Source: Pseudomonadota bacterium (GTDB lineage: Bacteria; Pseudomonadota; Gammaproteobacteria; Xanthomonadales; Xanthomonadaceae). Taken from it: a DNA stretch of 5,827 nt. Under the pieces are notes generated by a model. It was not told the DNA's origin. It was given only the letters and a program-made list of their open reading frames with translations, and did not search any database. The position numbers and the translations under genes are program-made. This document shows, piece after piece, positions 5,579 through 5,827 of the stretch (position 1 is its first letter; each line of letters starts with the position of its first letter). The DNA lies in NCBI GenBank assembly GCA_023438325.1, contig JAEXRB010000156.1, positions 1 through 5,827 of the forward strand. Direction: 5' to 3'.

Positions 5579-5827
5579 CCGACCGCCCCCAACGTCGGCT
5601 CGATACGGCCGCGTGCGGCCAGCGGCTCGGGCGTGGGCACAGGAGGGCGTGGACGCGATGGCGATGCGGATTCAGGCGCGGGAGCGGATACCGGCGAAGG
5701 CAGTGGAATATCGCCTTCTTCTGGCGGCACCACTTCGTCCGCGCCTTGGCGGATGAGGGCCAATTGACGCTTGGTGCGCTCCACTTCGTATCCCACCCGC
5801 AGCAGCAGGCCCAGAGCGGCGCAGGTC
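5575..5827 (-). CDS. ftsW: FtsW, C-terminal end (partial, 5' part outside window)
   Basis: Only the last 83 codons are in the window; the frame is open through the window edge. FtsW is the SEDS-family glycosyltransferase that polymerises lipid II into septal peptidoglycan together with the transpeptidase FtsI. The visible part starts with the end of a hydrophobic helix (CAALGLLLR), fitting the last transmembrane segment. It continues into a basic cytoplasmic stretch (VGYEVERTKRQLALIR) and then a 52-residue tail with 15 prolines. The tail is encoded by about 5578-5733. It shows no catalytic motif, because those lie upstream. The GTG at 5794-5796 is an internal valine, not a start. The stop overlaps the murG start by 4 bases (ATGA). 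The FtsW assignment rests on the position directly before murG and on the helix-plus-basic-stretch pattern. RodA-type or other SEDS proteins are less likely in this context. Confidence 0.85.
   Translation of the reverse strand, partial: TCAALGLLLRVGYEVERTKRQLALIRQGADEVVPPEEGDIPLPSPVSAPAPESASPSRPRPPVPTPEPLAARGRIEPTLGAVG
5583..5590 (-). promoter_or_regulatory. murG possible weak ribosome binding site
   Basis: GGGGGCGG on the minus strand, 4 bases before the murG ATG and inside the end of ftsW. It lacks an AGGAG core, so binding would be weak. The ATGA overlap suggests that reinitiation after ftsW contributes. Confidence 0.4.

Noticed and set aside
4631..5767. 378-codon open frame on the plus strand opposite murG and the ftsW end
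   Set aside because: It has the same shadow composition and runs through the Pro-rich ftsW tail as Gly/Ser/Asp repeats. There is no ribosome binding site or motif.
5575..5796. Separate 73-residue small gene starting at the GTG at 5796
   Set aside because: The frame is open upstream to the window edge, with hydrophobic helix residues directly before the GTG. It is therefore the end of ftsW, not an independent gene.
1..5827. A novel or mobile system in the window
   Set aside because: All coding space is filled by six standard dcw genes. There is no transposase, integrase, attachment site, tRNA, repeat array, composition break or unknown gene.

Overview
The window is a compact, high-GC piece of the bacterial division and cell-wall (dcw) cluster. 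Every gene I can support is on the minus strand. In transcription order, from high to low coordinates, they are ftsW (3' end only), murG, murC, ddl (ddlB type), ftsQ and ftsA. Transcription then runs out of the window at position 1, where ftsZ would be expected by synteny, although no ftsZ coding sequence is visible. The gene order matches the gammaproteobacterial (E. coli-type) dcw cluster, with no murB between murC and ddl. The GC-rich codon use and details of the proteins point to a Gammaproteobacterium of the Xanthomonadaceae/Lysobacteraceae type. These details include the FtsA N-terminus MNRKGDKSLIVGLDIGTSK, the FtsQ N-terminus with almost no cytoplasmic part, and the GGGEDG loop of Ddl. 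The family-level placement is inference from remembered sequences; no search was run.

Layout: 5575-5827 holds the C-terminus of FtsW, the septal peptidoglycan glycosyltransferase, with an unusually proline-rich cytoplasmic tail. 4505-5578 is MurG, which makes lipid II. 3078-4508 is MurC, the UDP-MurNAc:L-alanine ligase. 2119-3081 is Ddl, the D-Ala-D-Ala ligase. 1310-2131 is FtsQ, the divisome scaffold. 78-1313 is FtsA, the actin-like membrane anchor for FtsZ. Positions 1-77 are non-coding and hold a small GNRA-loop hairpin with no U-tract.

The genes are very tightly packed. Four of the five junctions are 4-base ATGA stop/start overlaps and the fifth (ddl/ftsQ) is a 13-base overlap, so there is no intergenic space from ftsW to ftsA. 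Shine-Dalgarno sequences lie inside the last codons of the upstream genes. They are strong for murC and ddl, moderate for ftsQ, weak for murG and absent for ftsA. This layout implies one mRNA with translational coupling. The products work in one process: MurC and Ddl build the precursor in the cytoplasm, MurG finishes lipid II at the membrane, FtsW polymerises it at the septum, and FtsQ and FtsA assemble and position the divisome.

I found no mobile element, RNA gene, CRISPR array, toxin, defence gene or undescribed system. This is a conserved housekeeping region. The findings below are local oddities (tails, loops, junction sequences, a hairpin) with modest interest scores.
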